Positions 34,554 through 46,350 are shown, counted from the first letter of the stretch. The stretch: DNA of 64,000 nucleotides from Limonium bicolor (GCA_023374045.1 CM041776.1:41360171-41424170), one strand, 5' to 3'. Notes: generated by a model from the sequence alone, not told the origin. Program-made: numbers and translations.

Positions 34554-35475
34554 GCTAGTTGAATGTTCTCTAAATAGAATCAACGAGAATCATGATATAC
34601 TATAGGGCTATCCTATCGACAATGCAGTTAGATATGGATTAACCTTTGGATTTTGAGATGAAAGATGATTTTGCTTCGCCTAAACCGACTACAAATGTCT
34701 ATTTTCAGTTTTAAACATCAGGGATTTTCCATATACACTATTATTGTCTATCATTTCCTCCGATTTCACGCTAGTTGAATGTTCTCTAAATAGAATCCAC
34801 GAGAATCATGATATACTAAAGGGCTATCCTAACGACAATGCAGTTAGATATGGATTAACCATTGGATTTCGAGATGGAAGATGATTTTGCATCGCCTAAA
34901 CCGACTACAAATGTCTATTTTCAGTTTAGAACATCAGGTATTTTCCATATACACTATTATTGTCTATCATTTCCACCAATTTCATGCTAGTTGAATGTTC
35001 TCTAAATAGAATCCACGAGAATCATGATATACTAAAGGGACTCCCTAACGACAATGCAGTTAGATATGGATTAACCATTGGATTTCGAGATGGAAGATGA
35101 TTTTGCTTCGCCTAAACTGACTACAAATGTCTATTTTCAGTTTAAAACATCAGGTATTTTCCATATACACCATTATTGTGTATCAATTCCACCGATTTCA
35201 TGCTAGTTGAATGATATCTAAATAGGATCCACGAGAATCATGATATACTAAACGGCTATCCTAACGACAATGCAGTTAGATATGGATTAACCATTGGATT
35301 TCGAGATGGAAGATGATTTTGCTTCGCCTAAACTGACTACAAATGTCTATTTTCAGTTTAAAACATCAGGTATTTTCCATATACACTATTATTGTCTATC
35401 ATTTCCACCGATTTCACGCTAGTTGAATGTTCTCTAAATAGAATCCACAAGAATCAGGATATACTAAAGGGATTC
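34554..35475. repeat. 216-bp tandem repeat, a little over four copies
   Basis: Each unit begins GCTAGTTGAATG, at 34554, 34770, 34986, 35202 and 35418, exactly 216 bp apart each time. Copies differ by a few substitutions. It lies between the convergent transposase and PMD-side genes. Confidence 0.93.
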
Positions 35476-35960
35476 CCTGTTGTAGGAGTTTTGACTGTCA
35501 CCTTATAGCGACAACAATGGCAGAAGTAGATTCCACTGATTAATTCAGAACAATAGTTCTGGTTCTGTTCCTCCATTATAACTCCAAGTATACACTACAA
35601 GAGTAAATAATACTATTTTTTAAAAAAATAACTTTGGTTTTAAAGACAAGTTTCTTATAAAAAAAGTCACTCTCTGTTGTAGGAGTTTTGAAAGTCACTC
35701 CCTGTTGTAGGAGTTTTGACTGTCACCTTTTAGCGACAACAATGGCAGAAGCCGATTCCACTGATTAATTCAGAACAATAGTTCTGGTTCTGTTCCTCCA
35801 TTATAAGTCCAATCATACACTACAAGAGTAAATAATACTATTTTTAAAAAAATAACTCTGGTTTTACAGACAAGTTTCTTAAAATAAGTCACTCCCCGTT
35901 GTAGGTGTTTTGACTATCACCTTTTAGCGAGAACAATGGTAGAAGCAGATTCCACTGTTG
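35475..35960. repeat. Second imperfect tandem repeat (about 195-225 bp units)
   Basis: Units begin CCCTGTTGTAGGAGTTTTGACTGTCACC near 35475 and 35700 and CCCCGTTGTAGGTGTTTTGAC near 35894, with a partial extra copy at about 35672. Units contain ACTACAAGAGTAAATAATAC and a T/A-run. Confidence 0.85.
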
Positions 35961-36137
35961 TTCAACAATGCTTCTAGCATACAAGATGGGAATTTGTAGA
36001 TATTTAAACAACATTATTCACGCGTCATTTGCTATAATGTTACAGCTTAGTCTATGCACGCATCATTTCAAATCGCAGAACAATTAACAAGTCTGTTTAC
36101 ATTGACTACCAGTACATGACATCCAAAAGTGGTTGTA

Positions 36138-36593
36138 CTAATCAAGTCGGGGGACGTCGTCTCCTCGTACTAGCCCTGTAGCGTGCAATGTATTCTCTAC
36201 GGTCCGCCTCAGCGTGCTTCGTATTATACCGGAGTCTTCGAAGTCTGAATCATCTTCATACTTCACAAGAATCCTAACTCTTTCCATTATTTCTCCAAGG
36301 TCTAAGTAGTTCTTCAACATCATGCGTACGTCTACATCGGTTAGTATGTGGGCAATAGAGTTGTTGTACAGATCTTGGTTCATCCTAAGATAGACAATGA
36401 AATAGATGTGGAGCTGATGATTATCAAAATGTGATCTGATAATTTGATTTAATGACGACTTTAGATGGTTAACACTTCTTGGAGTTCCAATTTCTGTATC
36501 GATCACTGCCCATCCCGGAGCACGTTGAAACCGTGCCCCATATTCATTGAGTGCGGTGTAATGGTTCATGTGAATTGCAAAGGGAATTGACAT
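36138..36593 (-). CDS. Unrecognised 151-aa ORF downstream of the PMD gene
   Basis: An uninterrupted frame with Met at 36593 and stop at 36138, the same strand as the PMD gene and about 100 bp past its stop. The protein is mixed-charge, with hydrophobic stretches typical of a globular fold (LHIYFIVYLRMNQDL) and an acidic patch (KYEDDSDFEDSG) near the C-terminus. I recognise no family. It may be a separate gene of the MULE-like locus, or a last exon or second ORF of the PMD transcript. It is intact while the neighbouring transposase is decayed, which is the only hint that it matters. Confidence 0.5.
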   Translation of the reverse strand: MSIPFAIHMNHYTALNEYGARFQRAPGWAVIDTEIGTPRSVNHLKSSLNQIIRSHFDNHQLHIYFIVYLRMNQDLYNNSIAHILTDVDVRMMLKNYLDLGEIMERVRILVKYEDDSDFEDSGIIRSTLRRTVENTLHATGLVRGDDVPRLD

Positions 36594-36696
36594 CCTAATG
36601 ACATAAACAAGAATGAATTATTTAAAAAGCAAATAAACAAAAATTAAACATACCACACCAGTTTAAGCATTAGTACAAAAGGTTCAAACAACAACA

Positions 36697-37547
36697 TCAA
36701 TTAATAATTCTAAAAATATCCAGACCCACCCCACCATACCCACCGCCACCATACCCACCCCCACCATACTCACCCACACCATACCCAGAACCACCATCAG
36801 CACATCCTCCCCTGCCATCGCCACGTCCTCTCCTCCCATCACCAGGTCCTCCCATATCATCACCGAGCCCACCATCATTCCCATGACGAAACGCCCGCTC
36901 CATGTGCCTATGGTACATACCCTCCCTTCTAGGCCTAAGCCCTCTAGTGCAACGCCTCGCGAAGTACCACTCCATGCCAGCACGAGGCTGGTTAGGGTTC
37001 CTGTGATGTGTGGGCGAATCAGGGGTGGTCGGGACATTAAGCCGGCAATACTCAAAGGCCATCTCCAGCCTATCAGCAATCCAGGGGGAGACACCGGTAG
37101 GCCAGTTCAAGTTGTTCTCCGGTGCAATGCTCATGATAATCAGAGCTGTCTCATCCCAATATTGCAGTAAAGTTACATTTCACGGTAGTATTTAAAAGCA
37201 ATTAGAGACAACAACTAAATTTAACAAGACAAACTATATACCTGGAGCTGATATTCTCGCCGTGTACTGGGCCACCGTCCGCTCCAAGGGAACGCACCTG
37301 AGGATGGGAACGTCGCTGGAACCACCGGATGTAATCCGGGTCCATGGCCCATGGCATCTGTGCACGCGTCAGAGGAAACCTCCATCTCGTGGGCCCCGTT
37401 GTGTTGTCCCACACGAATGTCCCGTAGTCGTACGCAACAAGGTATGTCTTCCCGTGCCGGGGACGATAATGGGTGTCGGGTTTGATAGGCTGAGGAGGGA
37501 TAGTCTGGATGAATCCAAACTGTCGTAGACACCGCTTAGGCATATAA
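36697..37547 (-). pseudogene. PMD gene, 3' part (exons after insertion F1)
   Basis: The exon resumes at the insertion point as MPKRCLRQFGFIQTIPP (a hallmark of the C-terminal part of plant mobile domain proteins), then ARAQMPW-like aromatic sequence and YIRWFQRR. It ends at a GTATATAG donor near 37241. The last exon (about 37165-36697) reads YWDETALIIMSIAPENN, then PWIADRLEMAFEYC, an Arg-rich stretch, and a Gly-rich tail of GGYGGGG repeats before the stop. The acceptor of the last exon lacks a clear AG. PMD proteins such as MAIN and MAIL1 act in the nucleus and affect transposon silencing; PMD copies are also carried by transposons, which fits this location. Confidence 0.82.
37543..37547. other. 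Target duplication of element F1, left copy (TATAA, from TATAC)
   Basis: The right copy at 44197-44201 is TATAC. Joining the flanks at the duplication restores an uninterrupted PMD exon frame, ...LDIAEPY-MPKRCLRQ..., so the last base of the left copy has mutated. Confidence 0.8.
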
Positions 37548-38418
37548 TGAAATACCCCGAACTTAAATATAGGGATTAAAATTAATCTAATACGTATCTA
37601 AGGGCCTAATGGTACCTAATTAATACTAGTAAGGAAAAATAAATCCAAAAGAATAAGTAAACTCTTAAAAAGCGGAAAACGCTAAATAAGCGTTAAATAA
37701 CCATAGGAGGTATGAGACCTCGGTTAGAGTATTATATGGATTCTAAAGGTTTAATAAGACCTAAATAATATATGGGAACAACTCCCAAAGAAAACGGATC
37801 CAAATAATGAATTAAAACGCTAATAGAGCTTTAGAGCACGTTTTTTCGAGAAAAACCCGAAAACATGACTTTGAGTGGTCAAACGGACCCGTAAAAATTA
37901 TAAATCATTAAATAAATATTGTTAAGCATTTATGGAAGCTTAATAACCAATAAAAATAAAGAAACGAGAAAATTCCGGAAAACGGGCCCGGTTAGTGAAT
38001 AGTACCCAAACCGGGTAAAATAACGAGCGTTTTCTGTAAAAGACGAAAAATGCTCCAACTAGTGCAACTGTAGGGGGCCGGTTCTTAATGAGTTAAATAA
38101 CCCCTCACACACACATGTAACTAGTTAACAAATAAGTAAATCATAAAGCAAAAAGTAAAAGTACAAAAAGGTAAATAACACTCTCTCACCTCTCATTCTC
38201 TCATTTCCCTCATCTCTCTCCTACCCTCTTCTCCCACCATCGATTTCTCTCTCCCTCTCTCTTCTAGCTGCTGCGATTTTAGAGCTCCACAAGAAGCTCT
38301 AATGGCTTCCCTCCTTCAACCTCATGCTCCACCCTCATGTAATTAAGCTCCAAACTCAAAAATAATCACATATTTGTAATCCCCTCATCCTCCTCTATCA
38401 TTCCCTCTTTTCAAAATT

Positions 38419-38547
38419 CGAGCTTAACGGTTGGGGTGTTACAAAAATGACGAGCTTAACGGTTGGGGTGTTACAAAAATGGTAGGAGTAATTGGTGACA
38501 ATTTAAGAGGTAATGACGAGCTTAACGGTTGGGGTGTTACAAAAATG
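38419..38547 (+). repeat. Triplicated LTR end / primer-site junction in F1
   Basis: The block CGAGCTTAACGGTTGGGGTGTTACAAAAATG occurs at 38419, 38451 and 38517. Only the third copy is followed by a complete primer-binding site. The end of LTR F2 (about 43360-43390) carries the same LTR terminus once. Confidence 0.9.
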
Positions 38548-38571
38548 GTATCAGAGCGAAGTATCGCTCTG
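38546..38571 (+). other. Primer-binding site of F1 with overlapping hairpin
   Basis: TGGTATCAGAGCG at 38546-38558 matches the plant iMet primer site. CAGAGCGA (38552-38559) pairs with TCGCTCTG (38564-38571) across a 4-base loop, equivalent to the hairpin in element A. Confidence 0.88.
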
Positions 38572-39326
38572 ATGACTGGAAATACCGAGCTTAGGAGATA
38601 CCGAGTTAGGAACTAGAGACTTAGGGCTATGGGTTGAGTGGTAGCGTGAGAGATACGCTAGTTAGGAACTTCCAGTATGATCTGGATACCTACAATACCA
38701 GACCCGCCCTCCACAAACCCCGTATTTAAAAGCTTGGGAAGGAACGCCAGAGAGACGGGGAACCCGATCTGGCACTTAATTATTATTTCGATATGAACCA
38801 GAATCTGTCATGGGGTAGATCCCGAGAACCGGAGATCCCGGAGACGGATCCCAGTGGAACGACAATAACCGCACACAAAGGCGGGAGATCGAGAAATCCT
38901 AATCCAAGAAGACTGGAATTTGTGGCAGCTTGGGGCGACATGCCTAGCAGTCGCGAGAACCCGGTTGACCAAGCAGCATCAAGAAGCAAAGCACCAACCG
39001 TGCCACAAGGCGGATTCGTGAAAAGTAACAACAACCGGGACACAGGTCTGCTGATTCCTAACTACCTAACACCTAACTTAAATGTGAGTAAATTTGAATT
39101 AGTAGAAGTCCGATATAGCTTCGGCCACGCGTGAGGATGCGGAGTCACAAGAGGTTGGCTGCAATTCCTGACTCTAAAACTGGTCCGCGGCCCAAATCCC
39201 TTAAATGGGTAGCATCCCAGATCGGTGAGTCAAGTAAATCCCGGAGGTGGGACGGAGTAGTCCCCAGGGCCGGAGGTCCCGACGACTTAACATGAGTAAG
39301 AGTAAGTATGTATGAGTATGAGTATG
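38572..39326 (+). other. Leader remnant of F1
   Basis: About 750 bp after the primer site with no recognised coding domain. It contains purine-rich GGAGAT repeats and ends in GAGTATG-type repeats, whose last five bases, GTATG, form the target duplication of F2. Confidence 0.55.
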
Positions 39327-41227
39327 TTTAATACCCTGGACCTAATAATGGTGATTTGATTACTCTAATAAAATTATTAAAGGCCTAATGGTGCCTATAG
39401 AGTATTGGTAAAGAGAATAAAACCAAAAGAAAAGAGAAAACGCTTGAAAAGCGAAAAACGCTAAAATGCGCATTAAATGAAAATAAGAGATATATGATCT
39501 CGTAAGGGTCCGAGATGGATTCCTAAGGCTTAGTTAGGCCTAATTAGTATACGGGAATGATTCGCGAAGAAAACGGATCCAAATAATGGATTAAAATGCT
39601 AAATAAGCATAAAAGCATGTTTTTCGAGAAAACCCGAAAACGTGACTTTAAGTGGTCAAACGGACCCGTAAAAATTATAGTTGATTAAAAAACTATAAAT
39701 AAGTATTAATGGGAGCTTAAAAACCATTAAAATTAATTAAACGAGAAAATTCCGGAAAACGGACCCGGTAAGTGAATAGTGTCAAAAACGGGAGATAAAA
39801 CACGTTTAATTCGAAAAGTCGAAAAACAACCCGGGCTATTAATTAATATGGGCCGGTTTTAATTAATATGTATACACCCATTAATAGCTAGCAAGCTATT
39901 AAGTAATAAGAGGACAAATAAGTAAATAAATAAAGTAAATAGTATAAAGTAAAAAGTAACTTAAGTACTTACCTCTCACCTCCTCCTTTCTTCATTTTCA
40001 CGGTTTGCTCCAGACTTTGCAAACTTCTTCTTCCTCCTCTGTAACTCGCGACTACAACAACACCAAGCCCTCACCTTGTCTCACCTCTATCTTGCTCCAT
40101 TCTCCACCAAATCACACGAAATTGGTACCGTTGGATTCCTCTTGTTGAGAGCAACATTTTTCACCCTTCAAAAACTTAAAACCCTCATTTTCATTTTCTT
40201 GACCGTAGCCTCTGTTGAAGTTTGAAGAGGTCTTTTGAGTCTCCTTCACCTCCATAATACTCTAAGGTAAATAAAAGGTCAAGTTATCCATCTTTCTTGG
40301 CTTGTTCATGCAAAAAATCAAAAAAATGCCCACGTTGAACTTGGCTTCATTTTCAGCCGGTTTTGTGTTTCAACAGAGGGGTGAGATTTTTCCTAGCCTT
40401 GATGTTTAAAGATGGCACTCAAGAGAACAAGGTAACTCCTTAGTGTTAAAGCCCTAAAACTAATTCTTGAAATATTAGTTTTGTGAGGAACGTGAGTATT
40501 AAACTAGTTTGTTATGTGTGGTTTGGGGTGTGATTGTAGACATCAATCTATACCTCTGTTGGATGTGGAAACAAGAAGAGAAAGAGAGAATCAGAGAAGG
40601 AGGAATAAGGGAAAAAGGAAACAGAAAACTAATAAGGTATTGAACTTACCTTGGGTTGGTTTTGTTCTCTGTAAACCGATGTTGAAATGTGAATAAATGA
40701 CCTTGTTTTAGTGTAGTTAGGATACTACAATAATGTTAGTTGAATGAGGAAGTTTTGATGGGTTTGGGTGTGCAAAACAAAGTTAGAAACTGAGGTGGTT
40801 ATGTGTGATAACAGAGGGGGAGTTTAATGTGTTCCTGTGATGGTTTTTATGCTTATAGAACAGGGATGAAAAACAGATTTTGTGAACTGATTGATGTGGG
40901 GGAAATGCTAAGAATGTAGGTAAGTTATGGCAAAATTTGTTTAGAAAACTATGGGCTTGAGTGTGTTAATACGTGGAGTTGAAGTGGTAAGAAAGGGAGG
41001 ATTGAAAACTTCAAACAGAAGCAAGAACTTGAAAACTGTAACAGGGAAAAATTGCAGTGAAATGGGTTATTTGATAGATGAATATATAGCATGGTTTAGG
41101 TTAGTTTTGAATGCCTAAACAATGTCAAAACATGTTATAATATATGTGGGAATATTAGGGAAGAGATTGGTGAAAGTTTAGAGTTTAAACAAGTTGAAAA
41201 ACTTACATGAATTGCAAAACTGCAACT

Positions 41228-41336
41228 GGTCTGGGTTTGCAAACTAGGACACAAACCCGGACCTGCATCAAAACACGGCAGAATGTAGCACAGACCATGT
41301 GGTCCGGGTTTGCAAACCAGAACACAAACCCGGACC
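41228..41336 (+). repeat. Two hairpins at 73-bp spacing (LTR F2)
   Basis: Units at 41228-41263 and 41301-41336, with arms GGTCYGGGTTTG / CAAACCCGGACC, the reverse orientation of those in LTRs A and C but the same arm sequence. Confidence 0.9.
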
Positions 41337-42581
41337 ACCCCAAAAATTGCACAGAAAGTGTTTTCTTGCATTCTAATGATGGGGAATTGAATGGTAATGA
41401 TAGTATAAGGTAATTAAGACATGAATAATGATGTTTAAAGGTCATTAGGAGTGTAAACAAGTTTGAGAGGTGAATGAGAAAGTTGTGAGCTTAAGAACAC
41501 ATGAGTAAAATTAAGTTAAACGGGATAATGGGGTTAAGTACGGAGTATTAGTGTTACATACCGTAAAGCTTTGATGTTAATAAAAACATTTGAATGTTAT
41601 CAGTGGAACAAGTGTGAACCGAGGAACAAGTGGTGACCCGGTAAAGTATATCCATGGTGAAAGGTATGATTTTCTCATACTCCGCATGCTAACCGAGTTA
41701 CGTTGATTTGTGTGTTTGTGTGCCGGCTTAATCAAGATTAAAGCATGAAAATAATCCCTTGTTTGATTATGTATGTCTTGATGTATGTTGAATGAGCTAA
41801 CATACTTGTATGCCGGTGTGGTCTAACATAGAGTAAAGACCGACTCCTAGTGAGTAACGTTTGGCTAGAGACCCAAAGATCGGGTCGATGCTTAAGATAA
41901 CGAAAACGTGCAAACACACAAACTATCCGTTAAAGTATAGCGATAGCGCAACATATGAACTCCCTAGAATGTGAGGAGAAGTACGGGTTGAGTAAATACC
42001 CGATAACGGTTAGGAAACCATATTGAAATAATCCACGAAACTAATGAGAGTGGAAAGATAAGTGAACCTCCTTCAAGAGGATTAAAGATAGTTCGAAGAT
42101 GTGAACTAGTAAGGAAGGTAAAAGAGACCTAAGGGATTAGTAAATCCCTTGTGACATGGTCGACCTCCTATATGAGGATTTTACCCGGAATAAGAAAACA
42201 ACCGAAAGTATGAGTAAGTGAAATACATGGGTAACTCTTAAAACCTAAGATTAACCGAACTTAAGTAATGTTCCCAAAGTCATTAGAAACATCGAGAGTG
42301 ATGCTCCTAGACTAATATACATAATATTATTACAACTCTGAGAGAGGAGTGTATGGGAATGTGAGTAGTCCGAGAGCAGTCGGACCTAAGTAAAAGAGAT
42401 AGGAACTAAGAGAGAGTTCCGTGAGCTAGTTGAACCTTCCCACCATGCTAGACCCAGAGTAGGGTCGAAACCGGGGAAGTAAGACTATGCTTGAGAGCCA
42501 TGAGTTTTGGCCTAAGTATGTATTCAGAGTAACAAGCGTGACGTAGGAGACCTGTAGTGTCTCAAGAATCTACAAGAGCTT

Positions 42582-42750
42582 GAGTATGAATAACCCAAGA
42601 TTGTGGGTGAGATAATGAGTATAAATAACCCAAGAGTGTGGGTGAGATAATGAGAATGAGTAACCCGGGAGTGTGGGTGAGTATAGTACGAGTAGCCCAA
42701 GAGAATGGGTGTGTATATGAATAAGTAACCCGAGAGAGCGGGTGAGGTAT
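42582..42750 (+). repeat. Tandem array of about 34-bp units in LTR F2
   Basis: Five units of the type GAGTATGAATAACCCAAGAG followed by TGTGGGTGAGATAAT, diverging along the array. Confidence 0.85.
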
Positions 42751-43390
42751 TGAATAAGTAAACAAGGCATAGTGAGGTATAACCCTCAAGGCCTAAGAGT
42801 AAACTGATACGACTAACAACCTTGTTATGTTAGTTAGGAATTGTGTTCCGTGATTGGATGTAGATTCCGTGAGTAATACACATATATATTGTGTTGCTAT
42901 GATGCATGTTGTTTGACTAAAATGAACTCCATGTATATCCGACAAAAGTAGTCGGCGTACCCCGGTTAGCACTCGGGGTATGCGAATTTCATATGCAGCG
43001 TTAAGCTGAGGCCCTAGGGGCGATGTTTTTATTTTACAGGTACACCGAAGATGTTACCGTTCGAGAGTAGGACGGGGTCGGTGGGTTGCATGGGTAGTTA
43101 GTTTTAATTACTTATGTATTGAAGGAAGTGTAAGACCGAATATGTTGTCGGCATCCATTCATTGTAGATTCGGTATAGTAAAGAAAAGATTTGAGTATTG
43201 TATTTGTATTGTGTACTCGGTTGTTCCAGTTAATCAGACCGTTACGGTATGCAAGGAAGGCGTGGTTAGCCATATGGGTGGCTAACGGCGTTGTTTCACC
43301 CCTCGTTGTAATTAGAGTTCCGCTGCGTGAGTAAGAGTAATTGTTGACAATTTAAGATCTAATGACGAGCTTAACGGTTGGGGTGTTACA

Positions 43391-44196
43391 GTATGAGTAT
43401 GTATGCGTATGTATGGAGTAACGAGTAAAAGAGTAATCTCCACCTGATTAACCCGGGTGGACCAATGAAGCTAACAAGTATTGTATATCGTGTATGTAAT
43501 GTGTATGTGTAATTCGGAAAAAGGTAAGTATGTATTGGATGGTTTATGTTGTACTTCTTGTATGTAATGAAGTGTATGTATGTGTGTATGTCTTGCGTAA
43601 TGTATTGTAATATTGTGTATAAGAGCATGTATGCATGTACGTTTGTATGAAAATGAACTGCATGTATTCGACCAAGTGGTCGGCGTACCCTCACTAGTAC
43701 GCGGGGTATGCGGTTATCATGCGCAGCGAAAGCTGACCCCCTAGGGTGAACGTTTTTAGTGTGCAGGTACCGAAGCGGATGTGGTCAAGGTAAGAGACCG
43801 GAGGCACACCCTTGTATTTAGAAGCAAGTAGCTTGTGAGGAACGGGTAGTAAGTAGTCTCTTAGTGAGTACGTATGAACTTGGAAGAGGTAGTATAATTG
43901 TATAAGGATCCTAATAGACTCGGTTAAGTATACTGTATTGTATGGATTATGGAGGAGTAAGTATGAATGGAGCATTGTTGTATTTGATTGATGAAGGGGG
44001 TATGTATTATAGATGTGTAGTACTCGGGATTCCGGTCCATCAGACCGATGCTGTATGTAGAAGTAGTAGCCTTGTTAGTCACGTGGGTGACTAACGGCAT
44101 TGTATCACCCACTGTATGTAAGTATGTATCTGCTGCATGTATCTGATGTGTAAGGAGATTGGACGGTAAGCATTGTATTAATGGTAGGGTGTTACA
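43391..44196 (+). mobile_element. 3' LTR remnant of F1
   Basis: Aligns with 42850-43390 of LTR F2 in the blocks GGTCGGCGTACC, GCTGACCCCCTAGGG and TAACGGC. Contains the CAG|GT block (43731-43768) and the covarying hairpin GTTAGTCACGTGGGTGACTAAC (44074-44095). Confidence 0.8.
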
Positions 44197-45980
44197 TATA
44201 CGGCTCTGCAATATCCAAGAACTGCAAGGTGCCATAGAATCGGGAGTGCCTGTGTGATACAGTGGTACCATCATAACCGAACGACAACCAATCAACCTAT
44301 GTTTCATTTAATGAAAAATAATTAACTTAAATGGGAAACAATGTTAGACGATACGACACATTACAACTTTTTACTACTACAATTGCTAACCAAATCGTAC
44401 CTCAGTAGAGGACATCGTGTCCAGTCGCCCCCTCACGAAACGTAGCCTCTCGTCATCCGTCAAATTCTTCGTGTAACGAGGCCACTTCGCCGTCGTCGGG
44501 GAGCCCTCATCCCACTCAGAAACCATTAAACAACGTACCCAGACAATAAGTTTACAAAACTGAACGCGTGTGCTTGTTATCAAGTTCTCACCTGAAACAA
44601 CGTCAAGCAACCAGCCAGCTGACGTGTATCCGCCCGGGAAGCGATGCCGAGCTGTCGGTACAGATATTCCGGTGTCCCAGCCTCCCATCCATACATGTTG
44701 ACCCTACTAGGGTCGCGGATGGGCCAGTAAGACGAGGGCATAACACGATCCCCGCCCTTGTCGATGATCATTGAGTGGGAAACCAAGTACCAGAGGTAGG
44801 CCGTCGTCTCCTGTAGTGGGGTACTGTAAGGACCACCACAAGTGTCATGAAGAGCTTGGTAACGTATCTGGCTCTTCTCTAGGAACCTACAATCTATCAT
44901 CTCCTTCTTGTCCGCCGAGCCAAATAGCTTTAGAAAGTGGGGGATAAGAACGTGCAGTGGTGGGGCCGCATCTACCCGAGCATCGGCCTCGTCGGGAATG
45001 TAGGAAATCGTCATGCCAGTGACGTGGATATCCAAGATGTGGTAGACGTCGTGGAGAGTAATAGACATCTCTTCGAATGGCATGTGAAAGGAGTTCGTGT
45101 CAGGCTGCCATCTCTCCACGAACGCTGAAAGGAGCGCGAGGTCAAAACAACCATGCGCTATGTCGGCAAGATGCCCGAGTCCACTCGCCTCAACCACCGC
45201 TCGAGACTCTGGGTGCCTCAGTGTACTCAGAGTCCACACCTCCAAATACTTTGCCCTAGCCTTGAAGCTAAGGCATCCCTTCTCCTGTTGAATATTTATA
45301 ATTGATTTCATATTATATTAACCATTTCCTAAACAATCTAAAATTTTATAAAATCTATTACCATGACGGGAAACATACCACTCCTCGTCGCATGTCAAGC
45401 GCGATGTGACCACCGAAACTCTGATCAAACTCGTATCGTAGGGGCCACCGGGCACAGGGGTCCGTCCTAGCAACCAAACATCAACAGCCGGCATCTGCGC
45501 CGCCTCCTCTGCCAGACCATGTTGTGAGGACCTGCGACGAATGTCTGACATACGTCTACCCTCATACTCAGCACCCGGCTTGTCTACGTCCTCGTCATCA
45601 TCGTCATCCTGGCCATGTGTGTCACGTATTCCGCTCTGTGGAGGTGTGGGCAAAGCAGTACTATCAGACCGCACAACAAGCGTCTCATCACCGACCAACG
45701 TGTCGACATCCACACTCTGCTGTTGCTTCAACTCCTCCTCTGCCGCCTCCGCCTCCTCTAGATCAATCTCTGCCTGCAACCTCTCCTCACGCGCTCGTAG
45801 AATATCAAGCTCCCTACGCTTCCTGGCCGAAGCTGTCGCGTACTGTGTACGCCTCCTCTCTGCAGCAGCAGGGTCCAGACCGCTCATACAGGGGTGTGAT
45901 GAACTCTCGCCTCGCTTGGAAATGGTCTTACCCTTACCCAGACCAAACATACCCAACATACCCTTGCCCTTTCCCGTCAT
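44197..45980 (-). pseudogene. PMD (plant mobile domain) gene, 5' part, interrupted by F1
   Basis: Exon 1 begins at Met 45980 (MTGKGKGMLGMFGLGKG). It encodes a charged coiled-coil-like stretch (Arg/Glu-rich, about residues 45-90) and an acidic run DDDDDED, and ends near 45370. Exon 2 (about 45283-44592) holds the PMD core: EKGCLSFKARAKYLEVW, FHMPFEEMSITLHDVYHIL and IPDEADARVD, through RQLAGCLTLFQ, ending at CAG|GTGAGA. Exon 3 (about 44543-44402) reads FCKLIVWVRCLM, ending GAG|GTACGA. Exon 4 (44292-44197) reads VDWLSFGYDGTTVSHRHSRF and LQFLDIAEPY, where F1 has inserted. Apart from the insertion and one or two uncertain junctions, the frame is intact. It shares a locus with a MULE transposase and is probably TE-borne. 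Confidence 0.85.
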
Positions 45981-46189
45981 CTGCTATTTACCATAAAATT
46001 TAGTCATACTGTGTGTACAGTTAGTCAAGACCGGTAGAGGTTAGTCAATACCAGTCATACATGTATTTATGTAGTTTAATGTCGATAACGAATTAATAAA
46101 GATGGACAAACTGATTAAAACACGCATAATAGATGTATATAATGACTAAAACGGCCAATTAAATCACAAAACAGCAAAAAATGAGCCCC

Positions 46190-46350
46190 GTCCCTCCCCG
46201 ACACCCGGCGCCCGCGCGCCCACCGTCTACCGCGCGCCCGCGCCGCCCCTGTCTACCACGCGCCCGTGCCGCCCCAGTCTACCGCGCGCCCGCGCACGCT
46301 CCGTCTTCCAGGCGCCTGCGCGCGCCCTCCTTTACCGGCGCCCACACCCG
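46190..46350 (+). repeat. GC-rich minisatellite, unit about 26 bp, upstream of the PMD gene
   Basis: Five or so units of CGCGCGCCCGCGCCGCCCC followed by AGTCTAC, variable in the second half. The same motif and orientation occur at 31615-31745. It may be a subterminal repeat of the MULE-like locus. Confidence 0.8.

Larger units (their letters stand above)
39327..43390 (+). mobile_element. Solo long LTR F2 (Ty3/gypsy), 4064 bp
   Basis: Flanked by GTATG at 39322-39326 and 43391-43395. It starts TTTAATACCC (the expected TG is lost) and ends GGTTGGGGTGTTACA. Contains two hairpins (41228-41263 and 41301-41336), a 34-bp tandem array (42582-42750), the CAG|GT block (43004-43041) and the 22-bp terminal hairpin (43265-43286). 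Its end region aligns with that of F1 at a distance. Confidence 0.85.
37548..44196 (+). mobile_element. Degenerate Ty3/gypsy element F1 inserted in a PMD exon
   Basis: Starts TGAAATACCCC at 37548 and ends GGGTGTTACA at 44196. The left LTR is greatly shortened (37548-38541) and is followed by an iMet-type primer site (38546-38560) and a leader. The rest of the internal region and most of the 3' LTR are missing; the 3' LTR end survives at 43391-44196. The solo LTR F2 sits at that junction. No gag or pol domain is recognisable; the 113-aa frame at 38793-39134 matches nothing I know. Confidence 0.8.

Noticed and set aside
38793..39134. 113-aa ORF in the F1 leader as a gag protein
   Set aside because: No capsid or zinc-knuckle motif and low-complexity charged composition; in other elements gag starts only later.
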